A stretch of DNA of 56,310 bases from JBFMFR01 sp040752025 (GTDB lineage: Bacteria > Chloroflexota > Anaerolineae > Anaerolineales > UBA4823), in the NCBI GenBank assembly GCA_040752025.1, contig JBFMFR010000047.1, positions 1-56,310 of the forward strand, given 5' to 3'. A program made the translations under genes and the position numbers. The notes below the pieces were generated by a model that did no database searches, was not told the origin of the DNA, and worked only from the letters and a program-made list of their open reading frames with translations. Position 1 is the first letter of the stretch, and each line of letters opens with the position of its first letter. Positions 7,342-16,353 of the stretch are shown in pieces.

Positions 7342-9169
7342 CCAACCTCCCAGCAGCCACAGCCCGGCAGAGCGCTCATTATCCCCACGGCGCGGCCCCG
7401 GCTTCCACGGCAAAATCGAAAAGCCCAAGGATGTGCGCAAAGCGCTCACCCGCCTGCTGGATTATTTCCGCCCATACACCCACCAGCTCGTGCTGATTTT
7501 CGGCATGATCGTGGTATACACGCTGCTGGGTTTGTTTGGCCCGTACTTGATGGGGCGCGCCATCGACGAAGCCATCTATCCCGGAGGGGACAAAGCCCGG
7601 CTGGTGCGCCTGGCGCTGCTGATGCTGGCGGCTTACGTTGGCTACACTGCTTTCCAGGCGGCTTCTTCCTACCTGACGGCGAGCATCTCGCAGCGGGCGC
7701 TGCGCGGGCTGCGCCAGCAGCTCTTCGAGCACCTGCAGAAGCTCTCGCTGAGCTTCTTCGACCGCAACCCGGCGGGCGAACTGATGAGCCGCCTGACCAA
7801 CGACATCGAAGCGATCAACACGGCCGTCTCGCAGAACATCACTTCGATCTTTGCCGCCTTCCTGGGCATGGCGGGCATCCTGGTGATGATGTTCGCGCTC
7901 AACCACTGGCTGGCGCTGGTCTCGCTGCTGGTGGTGCCGATCATGTTCGCCTTCACGACCTTCATCGCCCGCTACACGCGCAAGGGCTACCGCGAGCTGC
8001 AGATGCAGCTCGGCCAGATGAACGCGATCATGGAAGAGACGATCAGCGGGCAGCGGGTGGTGAGCGCCTACCGGCGCAACCAGTCGGTGCTGCAAGCCTT
8101 CTCCAAGAACAACCAGGCGGTGTACAAAGCCGGGGTGTATGCGCAGGCCTATTCGCTGCTGCTGATGCCGATCACGGGCGTGCTGGGCAACCTGTTCATC
8201 GTGACGCTGGCGGGGACGGGCGGCTGGCTGGCGCTGAAAGGCCTGGCAACGGTGGGCACCATCGCGACTTTCATCAGCTACGGGCAGCAGTTCATCCAGC
8301 CGCTGCGCCAGCTCGGCAATATCTACAACACGATCCAGGCGGCTTTGGCCGGGGCCGAGCGGGTCTTCGAGATGATCGACTTGCAGCCCGAGATGGAAGA
8401 TGACCCTGAAGCGCCGGTGATGCCGGCGATCCACGGCGACGTAGAGCTCGAGCACGTGCGCTTCGGCTACCTGCCCAACGTGCCCGTGATCCAGGACATG
8501 AGCCTGCACGCCAGCCAGGGGCAGACGATCGCCCTGGTGGGGCCGACCGGGGCAGGCAAGACGACGATCGCCAACCTGATCACGCGCTTCTACGACATCG
8601 ACAGCGGCTCGATCTGCATCGATGGACGCGAGATCCGCAGGGTGCAGAAAGACAGCCTGCGCAGCCAGATCGGGCTGGTGCTGCAAGACACTTTCCTGTT
8701 CTCGGGCACGATCCTGGAGAACATCCGCTACGGGCGCTTAGACGCCACCGATGAAGAATGCATCCAGGCAGCCGAACTGGCCGATGCGGACTATTTCATC
8801 CGCCAGCTTCCGCATGGCTACCAGACTGAGCTGACCGAGCGGGGCAGCAACCTGAGCCAGGGGCAGCGCCAACTGCTGACGATTGCGCGGGCGATCCTGT
8901 CGAATCCAGGCATCCTGATCCTGGACGAGGCCACCAGCAGCGTGGATACGCGCACGGAGCTGCGCATCCAGAAAGCGCTGCTGCGCCTGATGGCGGGGCG
9001 CACCAGCTTCGTGATCGCCCACCGGCTGAGCACCATCCGAGACGCCGACCTGGTGCTGGTGATCAAAGACGGCGAGATCATCGAGCGCGGGAATCACACC
9101 GCGCTGCTGGAGCAGCGCGGCTTTTACCACCATCTGTATATGAGCCAGTTCAAGGGGCAGGCGATCTGA
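7334..9169 (+). CDS. ABC exporter half-transporter, catalytically canonical subunit
   Basis: A 611-residue exporter half-transporter with membrane domain then ATPase. Walker A is GPTGAGKTT, Walker B GILILDEATSSVD with the catalytic Glu, and the switch His is present (VIAHRLST). The signature reads LSQGQRQ, a variant of LSGGQ. In a heterodimer this variant signature faces the degenerate Walker site of the partner, so the two sequences fit one asymmetric transporter. The ATG overlaps the end of the upstream gene (ATGTCTGA) with GGAG 9 bases before it, giving translational coupling. The soluble N-terminal extension before the first helix is about 50 residues. Confidence 0.93.
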   Translation: MSDQPPSSHSPAERSLSPRRGPGFHGKIEKPKDVRKALTRLLDYFRPYTHQLVLIFGMIVVYTLLGLFGPYLMGRAIDEAIYPGGDKARLVRLALLMLAAYVGYTAFQAASSYLTASISQRALRGLRQQLFEHLQKLSLSFFDRNPAGELMSRLTNDIEAINTAVSQNITSIFAAFLGMAGILVMMFALNHWLALVSLLVVPIMFAFTTFIARYTRKGYRELQMQLGQMNAIMEETISGQRVVSAYRRNQSVLQAFSKNNQAVYKAGVYAQAYSLLLMPITGVLGNLFIVTLAGTGGWLALKGLATVGTIATFISYGQQFIQPLRQLGNIYNTIQAALAGAERVFEMIDLQPEMEDDPEAPVMPAIHGDVELEHVRFGYLPNVPVIQDMSLHASQGQTIALVGPTGAGKTTIANLITRFYDIDSGSICIDGREIRRVQKDSLRSQIGLVLQDTFLFSGTILENIRYGRLDATDEECIQAAELADADYFIRQLPHGYQTELTERGSNLSQGQRQLLTIARAILSNPGILILDEATSSVDTRTELRIQKALLRLMAGRTSFVIAHRLSTIRDADLVLVIKDGEIIERGNHTALLEQRGFYHHLYMSQFKGQAI

Positions 9170-9190
9170 GTAGAGAGGCGCAGCGTGGCG

Positions 9191-9907
<717 letters not shown>

Positions 9908-9918
9908 TGAATGCTCTC

Positions 9919-10710
9919 CTATTCCTCTTCCTCTAGCATCTCTTCTACCGCGCCGCGACCCAGGTAGGCCTCCACCACACGGGGATTGTTGCTGATTTCG
10001 GCAGGCAGGCCTTCGGCGATCTTCAGGCCGTAATCCATGACGGTGATACGCTCGGAGATATCCATGACGACGCGCATGGAGTGTTCGATCAACAGAATGG
10101 TTACGCCCAGCTCGTCGCGCAGACGGCGGAACAGGTCGACGGCGTCATCGGTTTCACGCGGGTTCATGCCGGCGGTAGGCTCGTCCAGCAGGAGCAGCTT
10201 GGGGTCCGAAGCCAGGGCGCGAGCGATCTCCACGCGGCGCTGATCGCCGTAAGGCAGGTTGCGCGCCAGCTCATCGCCGACATCTTTCAAGCCCACAAAA
10301 GCCATCAACTCGGTGGCGCGCTGGTGGGCATGCTCTTCTTCATTGGCAAAGCGCTTATTGCGCAAGAGGGCGTCCACGGCGTTCTGTTTCAGGCGGGTGT
10401 ACATGCCGACGATGATGTTCTCGATGACGGTCATGCTGCCGAACAGGCGGATGTTTTGGAAGGTACGCGCCATGCCCAAGGCCGTGATTTGATCGGAGCG
10501 CAGCCCGACCAGGGAATGGCCATCGAAAGTGATCTGGCCTTCCTCGGGTTTGTAGATGCCGGTCAGGGTGTTGAAAAAGGTGGTTTTGCCAGCCCCGTTG
10601 GGGCCGATGATGCTGACGATGCGGCCCTGATCCAGGTCGAAGTCCATCTGGCCAACGGCCTGCAGGCCGCCGAAGCGCTTGGTAACGGCACGCGTCTCAA
10701 GCAGCGTCAT
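9919..10710 (-). CDS. livG: branched-chain amino-acid ABC transporter ATP-binding protein LivG
   Basis: The ATG at 10710 follows GGAGG by 6 bases and gives 263 residues beginning MTLLETRAVTKRFGG. A longer in-frame start at 10764 inside livM is unlikely. Motifs are GPNGAGKTTFFNTLTG (Walker A), LPYGDQRRVEIARAL (LivG-type variant signature) and LLLLDEPTAGMNP (Walker B). The C-terminal IAEGLPAEISNNPRVVEAYLG segment is typical of LivG. It overlaps the livM 3' end by 14 bases, so the two are probably translationally coupled. It pairs with LivF to energise the LivH/LivM channel. Confidence 0.93.
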   Translation of the reverse strand: MTLLETRAVTKRFGGLQAVGQMDFDLDQGRIVSIIGPNGAGKTTFFNTLTGIYKPEEGQITFDGHSLVGLRSDQITALGMARTFQNIRLFGSMTVIENIIVGMYTRLKQNAVDALLRNKRFANEEEHAHQRATELMAFVGLKDVGDELARNLPYGDQRRVEIARALASDPKLLLLDEPTAGMNPRETDDAVDLFRRLRDELGVTILLIEHSMRVVMDISERITVMDYGLKIAEGLPAEISNNPRVVEAYLGRGAVEEMLEEEE

Positions 10711-12112
10711 GCGGCACCTCCCCAGGAGCAGCCTCTTCATCAGCGGGTGGTAACGGGCCAGCATCGACGTGATTATTCTCGACTTTTAGCTCGCGTTTGC
10801 GCCGCTCCGCCGGGATCAAGCCCGCCGGACGGTAGATCATCATCAGGACCAGGATGATGCCGAACAACATGCGCTGGTACTTGGCCGGGTCCAACTGCGT
10901 GGAGAGGTCCTTCCAGGCAAAGTTGATGATGGGGATGACGGCGTCGCTCTGGCGCAACTGGCTGAGGTAGAGCGAGAGCATTTGCAGCACCTGCAAGTTG
11001 AGGATGATCACCACGGCGGCGCCAACGATGACGCCCGGGATGCTGCCCAGGCCGCCCAGGATGACCATGGAAAGCACGCCGATCGACTGCATGAAGGAGA
11101 AGGATTCCGGGCTGACGAAGGTGCGGCTGGCGGCGAAGAGCACACCCATCACACCGGCAAAGGAAGCGCCAGTGGCAAAAGCAGCCAGTTTCAAGTTCAC
11201 CAGTGGAATGCCCATGGCGATGGCAGCGGTCTCGTCCTCGCGGATGGCAGTCCAGGCCCGCCCGATCTTCGAGTCGTCCAGGCGGCGCACGACCACAATC
11301 ACCACCATGATGACTGCCAGTGCAGCCAGATAGAAGAACAGGTTATAAAACTCTCCCTCAGAGACGTTGCGCCCGACCAAAGGGTTCAGGATGGCGCGCA
11401 AGGCGTTCAACAACGGTTCGGGCAGCGTTGGCCTTTGGATGGGGGTAATACCCTGTGGGCCATTGGTCAGGTTGAGCGGCTTATCCAGGTTGTTCGCCAA
11501 GACCCGGATGACTTCACCAAAGCCCAGGGTGACGATGGCCAGGTAATCGCCGCGCAAGCGCAATACCGGCAGGCCGAGCAGGATGCCGGTGAAAGCCGCC
11601 ACGATCACTCCCAGGAAAACGAACAGGTAGAAAGCGTCGGCAGGCAGCAAAAATGGTATATCCGGATGGGCGGTGCCAGGGATTTCGTGCACCAGGTAGA
11701 ACTGCTGCGAACCGAAGAAGGCCCACAGGTAAGCGCCTACGGCGTAGAAGGCCACGTAACCCAGGTCGAGCAGGCCGGCGAAGCCCACGACGATGTTCAG
11801 GCCCAATGCCAGGGCGGCAAAGACGCTGATCTGGAAGATGACTTCCAGGTAGAAAATATTGCGCACGCCCAGGACCGGCACCAGCACCAGGAGCATGATG
11901 ACCCCCAGGATGGCCTTGAAACGGATATTCACCTTCATGGCGTAGATGAGCAAAGCGGTCGAGACGAACATGAGGAAGGCCGGCAGGGAACGCGGGCTGA
12001 TGTACACCAGGGTGGCGCTAAGCGCCAGGTAAACTCCTAAGAAAATATAGGCGGTGCGGCCCTGATTCAGGCGGGTGCGTAAGGTTTGGATCAACGTTAA
12101 CAACTTCGACAT
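10697..12112 (-). CDS. livM: branched-chain amino-acid ABC transporter permease LivM
   Basis: A 471-residue membrane permease with about ten hydrophobic segments. The LivM signatures GLNIVVGFAGLLDLGYVAFYAVGAY and LRLRGDYLAIVTLGFGEVIRVL are clear, as is the cytoplasmic coupling region RAWTAIREDETAAIAMGI. It is longer than a typical LivM (about 420) because of an N-terminal extension with extra helices and a hydrophilic tail rich in Glu, Asp and Pro. GGAGG lies 5 bases before the ATG. It sits 9 bases after livH. Confidence 0.93.
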   Translation of the reverse strand: MSKLLTLIQTLRTRLNQGRTAYIFLGVYLALSATLVYISPRSLPAFLMFVSTALLIYAMKVNIRFKAILGVIMLLVLVPVLGVRNIFYLEVIFQISVFAALALGLNIVVGFAGLLDLGYVAFYAVGAYLWAFFGSQQFYLVHEIPGTAHPDIPFLLPADAFYLFVFLGVIVAAFTGILLGLPVLRLRGDYLAIVTLGFGEVIRVLANNLDKPLNLTNGPQGITPIQRPTLPEPLLNALRAILNPLVGRNVSEGEFYNLFFYLAALAVIMVVIVVVRRLDDSKIGRAWTAIREDETAAIAMGIPLVNLKLAAFATGASFAGVMGVLFAASRTFVSPESFSFMQSIGVLSMVILGGLGSIPGVIVGAAVVIILNLQVLQMLSLYLSQLRQSDAVIPIINFAWKDLSTQLDPAKYQRMLFGIILVLMMIYRPAGLIPAERRKRELKVENNHVDAGPLPPADEEAAPGEVPHDAA

Positions 12113-12121
12113 GATAGCCTC

Positions 12122-13297
12122 CTACGCCTTCTGCCCAATCTGCTCGCCCAGGAGGCCCGAGGGCCGGAAGACGAGCACCAGGATCAAGATCGCAAAGGCC
12201 AGGATATCTTTATATTCGGCGCCAAATGCTCCCATGGTGAAGACCGACAGGTATGAGCCGGCAAAAGTTTCGAGCATGCCCAACACCAAGCCGCCCAGCA
12301 AGGCACCGGTGATGTTGCCAATGCCTCCCATCACGGCAGCAGTGAAGGCTTTCAGCCCAGGGAAAAAGCCCACGAAAGGATCAATGCGGGTAAACTTGAG
12401 CGCATACAACAGGCCTGCCGCGCCGCCCAAAGTGCCGCCGATCAAGAAGGTGAGCGAGATAATCAAATTGACGTTGATGCCCATCAGGCTGGCGGTGGCG
12501 CGATCCTGGGCGACCGAACGGATGGCTTTGCCCAGCTTGGTGGCATTCACCAGGTAGTTCAGGCCGACCACCATCAAAACTGCAGCCAGGATAACGATCA
12601 CCGATTTGTTCTGAATGCCAAATTCGATGGTAGCGCCCGGCATAGATATGGTGGAAAAAGTGATGCGCTCGTCAAAATTGCCAAAAGTCGGAAAAATGCG
12701 ATGGAACTGACCGGTAGTCAGGCTCTCGACCAGACGGATGGCATCCTGCAAGAAGAAGGATACGCCAATGGCCGAAATCAAGGGCACCAGGCGCGGCGCA
12801 TTACGCAGGGGGCGGTAAGCCGACATCTCCATCACAATGGCAGCGCCGCCGGCCAGCATGGCGCCCAGCAGCATGGCGAAAATCAACCAGGTATAGGCCA
12901 ACCATATGGGAATCCCGGTAAGCCAGCCTCTACCGTTCGCCCAGACCAACATTTCCAACCCCACGAAAGCGCCAATGGCAAAAATTTCGCTGTGGGCGAA
13001 GTTGATGAATTCCAGCACGCCGTATACCATGGTGTAGCCCAAGGCAATGGCGGCATACACAAAGCCGATGGTCATGCCATCGACCAGGACCTGTGGCAGG
13101 TTGACCAGGGTGTAAGTGAAGAGGCTGATCCCATAGCGGCTGATCGCCGCCTGATCGGCGGCTGAGTTGCGCATCAGCAAAGCCAGCGCCAGGATCAGCG
13201 CGGAGAGCGCCAGGCCGCTGCCAACAACGAAAAGAATAATCTGGCCCAGGGGGCGCAAGATTTCACGTAAAAAGGTGGTGTTAAAGATGCGTCGCAT
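12122..13297 (-). CDS. livH: branched-chain amino-acid ABC transporter permease LivH
   Basis: A 391-residue permease. After an N-terminal extension of about 60 residues with an additional hydrophobic helix comes the LivH core: GMTIGFVYAAIALGYTMVYG, INFAHSEIFAIGAFVG and the coupling helix GKAIRSVAQDRATASLMGIN. It ends with GGIGNITGALLGGLVLG and a typical FRPSGLLGE tail. It partners LivM in the membrane. A strong hairpin separates it from livK 69 bases upstream, which should make its mRNA level lower than that of the binding protein. Confidence 0.93.
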   Translation of the reverse strand: MRRIFNTTFLREILRPLGQIILFVVGSGLALSALILALALLMRNSAADQAAISRYGISLFTYTLVNLPQVLVDGMTIGFVYAAIALGYTMVYGVLEFINFAHSEIFAIGAFVGLEMLVWANGRGWLTGIPIWLAYTWLIFAMLLGAMLAGGAAIVMEMSAYRPLRNAPRLVPLISAIGVSFFLQDAIRLVESLTTGQFHRIFPTFGNFDERITFSTISMPGATIEFGIQNKSVIVILAAVLMVVGLNYLVNATKLGKAIRSVAQDRATASLMGINVNLIISLTFLIGGTLGGAAGLLYALKFTRIDPFVGFFPGLKAFTAAVMGGIGNITGALLGGLVLGMLETFAGSYLSVFTMGAFGAEYKDILAFAILILVLVFRPSGLLGEQIGQKA

Positions 13298-13317
13298 AAT
13301 GAGTTCCAGAATGAACT

Positions 13318-13346
13318 CCCGGCCCCCTCCTCAGGAGAGGGCCGGG
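13318..13346 (-). terminator. intercistronic hairpin between livK and livH
   Basis: Arms 13318-13330 and 13334-13346 form a 13-base, very GC-rich stem with one mismatch and a 3-base loop. No T-tract follows on the transcribed strand, so it is more likely an mRNA-stabilising or partial-termination element than a full terminator. This fits the usual excess of binding protein over permease. Confidence 0.7.
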
Positions 13347-13365
13347 CTAAACTGACGCTGGGGAT

Positions 13366-14565
13366 TTATTCGGGCGGAGCGATATCGAGAGTCTCGGAGA
13401 TGGTGTTATCGTTCCACTTGGCCGGATCAGCCGAAGTCACCTGGATGACGAAGTACTTGGCCACAACCAGGTCACCCTTGGCGTTGAAGTTGATTACGCC
13501 GGTGATGCCGGGGAAGTCTTTGAGGGCGCGCACCGCCTTGGTGACGGCCGCGCGGGTTGGCGTCTGGTTGCCGGCTTCTTTGGCCGCGTTTTCGATGGCC
13601 TTGAGGCAGATGGCCATGGCGTCAAAGCCCTGGGCGGCGAAAGGCTTGGGGTCAGCGCCGTACTTGGCCTTGAAGTCCGTCTGGAACTTGGCCGTGCCGG
13701 GGTAGAGCTTGGCCGGGCCAGCGACGGTGGTGTAGTACAGGCCGCCGCCTTCCAACAGACTCGGGCCGCCGATGTTGATGGCCTCAGGCGAGTCGTAGCC
13801 ATCATCGCTCAGCAGCATACCCTGGTAGCCTTTCTCGCGCGCTTGCTTGAAAAAGACTGAAGCCTGGTCGTAAATGCCGCCAAAGAAGACCACGTCCGGG
13901 TTGGCCGCCAGCATGGGCCCCAGGATGGCATCGAAGTTGGCTTTCTCTTCCGTGCCTTCGAAACCTACCACCTGCTTACCACCATTCTCGAACTCGCGCT
14001 TGAAGAATTCGGCAATACCCTGTCCATAGGCGGTCTTATCGTGCACCACGAAAGCCGAGTTCATGCCCTTGGTAACAGCAAACTGAGCTGCCACCACACC
14101 CTGGACGTCGTCACGACCAACCAGGCGGCTGACTTCTGCATAGCCGCGGTCGGTGACCTTCGGGTTGGTGTTGGCCGGCGAGACGTTGGCCAGTTCCGAG
14201 CTGTGATAGACTTCTGACGAGGGGATCTGAACGCCCGAGTTGTAGTGGCCTACCACACACAGAATGGCAGGATCGGCGACAATATTCTTGGCGTTGGCGA
14301 CGCCGTTATCGGGATTGGCCTGGTCATCGTAGGGAGCTAATTCAACCTTGAAACCCATATCCTCCAGGGGTTTCTTGAGTTGTTCCAGGGCAAGCTCGGC
14401 GCCGTTCTTGATGTCGACGCCGATGGCCGATTGGCCGCCCGACAACGGGCTTTGAGTGGCTACCTTAATCGTGCCTTTGCCGGCTGTACCGCCGCCGCCG
14501 CAGGCTGCCAGCAGCAGGCCGGCGATTACAAACAACGACAAAAGGGAAACTGCACGCTTGCTCAT
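13366..14565 (-). CDS. livK: branched-chain amino-acid ABC transporter substrate-binding lipoprotein LivK
   Basis: A 399-residue Peripla_BP_6 lipoprotein. The ATG at 14565 follows AGGAGG and gives a clean type II signal peptide ending LLLAAC with C22. A Gly-rich spacer and the ligand-binding bilobe follow (TIKVATQSPLSGGQSAIGVDIKNGAELALEQL, VVGHYNSGVQIPSSEVYH). The longer start at 14610 would put hydrophilic residues in front of the signal and is rejected. It is the first gene of livKHMGF and is preceded by a good promoter about 200 bases upstream. The bound ligand cannot be read from sequence. Confidence 0.93.
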   Translation of the reverse strand: MSKRAVSLLSLFVIAGLLLAACGGGGTAGKGTIKVATQSPLSGGQSAIGVDIKNGAELALEQLKKPLEDMGFKVELAPYDDQANPDNGVANAKNIVADPAILCVVGHYNSGVQIPSSEVYHSSELANVSPANTNPKVTDRGYAEVSRLVGRDDVQGVVAAQFAVTKGMNSAFVVHDKTAYGQGIAEFFKREFENGGKQVVGFEGTEEKANFDAILGPMLAANPDVVFFGGIYDQASVFFKQAREKGYQGMLLSDDGYDSPEAINIGGPSLLEGGGLYYTTVAGPAKLYPGTAKFQTDFKAKYGADPKPFAAQGFDAMAICLKAIENAAKEAGNQTPTRAAVTKAVRALKDFPGITGVINFNAKGDLVVAKYFVIQVTSADPAKWNDNTISETLDIAPPE

Positions 14566-14913
14566 ACTTTCTTCCTCCTTGGAATGTGTTGAACCAAAAA
14601 ATGGTTTCAATGGATAGAACTATCAAGATATTGCTACTACCCAACGGTATGATTGGAGCGCTACCACCTCCTTGCTTTCGTAATTCTGGATGACACAGGA
14701 TTCACGATGTAGATGGTATGGGTGGTTCCAGTTTTCGATTTTTAGATTGCCAGGATTCACAAACTTGATGATTTTAACAACAAGATGCCCAAATGGTCAA
14801 GCGATTTCGAATATTGGTTCGCGCCATGAAAGACAGGCGCTTCTCTGTCATAACCCTGTTGTGGTTGAAAAGTTACTCAACGTCACCCTGATTCCCACCC
14901 TCAAGCGGGGCCA
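14566..14913 (-). other. gene-free 348 bases: livK promoter and leader
   Basis: No gene is supported. The stretch contains the livK promoter (14771-14800) and a leader of about 200 bases. Within the leader, on the minus strand, AAGGAGGTG (14665-14673) matches the anti-Shine-Dalgarno sequence but has no usable start codon at normal distance. A hairpin (14589-14596 with 14602-14610, one bulged base) lies just before the true livK ribosome site. Confidence 0.5.
14771..14800 (-). promoter_or_regulatory. sigma-70 promoter of the liv operon
   Basis: Read on the minus strand: TTGACC (14800-14795), 18-base spacer, TAAAAT (14776-14771). Each hexamer matches five of six consensus positions. The predicted start is near 14764, about 200 bases before the livK ATG. 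Confidence 0.6.
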
Positions 14914-16158
14914 TCAGGCAGTGTTCCCGGCTTTGCGCCACGAACGCCTTCCGGGCTGAGAACGAGGCAACGAGCGACGGATCGACCTGGAACCGGGAGC
15001 GCCGGACGGTTTGGCTGGCGCGGGCTGCGGCGTTTGGGACGTGTAATCGAATTGCGCCAGGGTGCGCCGCGGCAGGGCCTGTCCCATGACTTTTTCCAGG
15101 GCGCGGATCATACTTTCGTCGTCGGGGGTCACGAGGGTGAATGCATCACCGCTGCGCTCGGCCCGGCCGGTGCGCCCAATACGGTGAATGTAGGCATCGG
15201 CGGTATCCGGCATATCGTAATTGACCACGTGCGAGATGCTCTCCACATCCAACCCGCGAGCAGCAATATCGGTAGCTACCATGATCTGGTAAACGCCGTC
15301 CTTGAAGCCGCTGAGCGCTGCCTGGCGCTGGCCTTGCGTGCGATCGCTGTGCAGGCTGGTCGCTTTATACCCGGCCTGGCCGATCTGGCGCGCCAGGCGC
15401 TGGGCGCGATGCCGGGTGCGCGTGAAAACGAGCACCGATTCAGCCTCAGTCTGCTTGAGCAGGGCCAACAAGAGCGCTGTCTTTTGCGATTGAGCCACCG
15501 GATAGAGGGCATGCGCCACGGTGTGCGCCGGGCGACTGAGTCCAATGGCGACGCGTTCAGGTTTTCTGAGGGTCTGCGCGGCCAGGCTTTCGATCTCGGA
15601 GGGGAAAGTGGCCGAAAACAAGAGCGTCTGCCGGTTGGCTGGCACGTGTTTGAGGATGCGCCTGACATCGGGCAAAAAGCCCATATCGAGCATGCGGTCG
15701 GCTTCATCCAACACCAGGACTTCGACTCCGTCCAGTTTGGCGCGGCGCTGCTCGATGTGATCCAGCAGCCGCCCCGGGCAGGCTACCAGGATCTCCACGC
15801 CGCTGCGCAGGGCGCTGATCTGCGGCGCGGCGGGTACACCGCCGTAGATGGTGGCGCTGCGCAGGTTGGTGCCGGCTCCGAGGGCACGAATGTTTTCGTG
15901 GATCTGCTCGGCCAGTTCACGCGTGGGGGTGACGATCAAGGCGCGCGTACGATTGCGCGGGCCATTGAGTAACTTATTCAAAATCGGTAATACAAAGGCG
16001 GCCGTTTTGCCAGTGCCGGTTTGTGCGGTGCCGATAATATCCCGCCCGGCAAGCGCCGGGGGAATAGCAGCGATCTGGATCGGGGTGGGGAGGCGGTAGC
16101 CAAGACGAGTGATTCCCACCTGGAGGCGAGAATCTAGATTAAATTGGTTGAAATTCAC
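14914..16158 (-). CDS. DEAD-box ATP-dependent RNA helicase, RhlE-like
   Basis: A 414-residue helicase with the complete motif set in order: Q-motif region (GYRLPTPIQIAAIP), motif I AQTGTGKTA, Ia PTRELAEQI, Ib CPGRLLD, II VLDEADRMLDMGF, III SATF, then in the second RecA domain VFTRTRHRA, ATDIAARGLD and HRIGRTGRA. The C-terminal tail of about 35 residues is short and basic (SRSIRRSLPRSQPGRRSWRK), the pattern of RhlE and CshA-type proteins that bind structured RNA. It probably unwinds RNA in ribosome assembly or mRNA turnover. It is a single gene with its own leader of about 100 bases. Confidence 0.93.
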   Translation of the reverse strand: MNFNQFNLDSRLQVGITRLGYRLPTPIQIAAIPPALAGRDIIGTAQTGTGKTAAFVLPILNKLLNGPRNRTRALIVTPTRELAEQIHENIRALGAGTNLRSATIYGGVPAAPQISALRSGVEILVACPGRLLDHIEQRRAKLDGVEVLVLDEADRMLDMGFLPDVRRILKHVPANRQTLLFSATFPSEIESLAAQTLRKPERVAIGLSRPAHTVAHALYPVAQSQKTALLLALLKQTEAESVLVFTRTRHRAQRLARQIGQAGYKATSLHSDRTQGQRQAALSGFKDGVYQIMVATDIAARGLDVESISHVVNYDMPDTADAYIHRIGRTGRAERSGDAFTLVTPDDESMIRALEKVMGQALPRRTLAQFDYTSQTPQPAPAKPSGAPGSRSIRRSLPRSQPGRRSWRKAGNTA

Positions 16159-16267
16159 AAATGTTCCTTAGGTTCAATAGTCCAAAACGTTACGAAAGTT
16201 CCGTAAAAAGCCCCCAAAATATTCTTCAGGTGCGATGCGGATAATTTCTGCAAAGTAAGGCGAAATT

Positions 16268-16273
16268 ATTATA
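16268..16273 (-). promoter_or_regulatory. possible -10 box of the helicase gene
   Basis: A perfect TATAAT on the minus strand, preceded by TGTGT. The -35 position (about 16291-16296) does not resemble the consensus, so support is modest. The predicted leader is about 100 bases, which would suit cold-shock-type helicase regulation, but that is speculation. Confidence 0.3.
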
Positions 16274-16318
16274 ACACAGATCGATCCGATCTTTTCTTTA
16301 TAATCATCCGCATTATGC

Positions 16319-16353
16319 AAAAAGTGATCCTGATTCACTGCGTTTTGATCACT
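16319..16353 (-). terminator. possible intrinsic terminator of the glycoside operon
   Basis: On the minus strand AGTGATC (16353-16347) pairs with GATCACT (16329-16323) across a 17-base loop that contains the epimerase stop codon, and five T residues follow. The stem is short and not GC-rich, so termination may be partial. Confidence 0.4.

Noticed and set aside
7379..8686. Long minus-strand ORF (435 codons) antisense to the second exporter gene
   Set aside because: It has shadow composition (Gln, His, Arg, Ala) and no motif; the sense strand is clearly coding.
10982..12040. Plus-strand ORF (352 codons) across livM
   Set aside because: His/Gln/Asp-rich antisense shadow of a membrane protein gene.
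14695..14760. Repeated CAGGATTCAC in the livK leader
   Set aside because: Two short copies only, without symmetry or link to the promoter.
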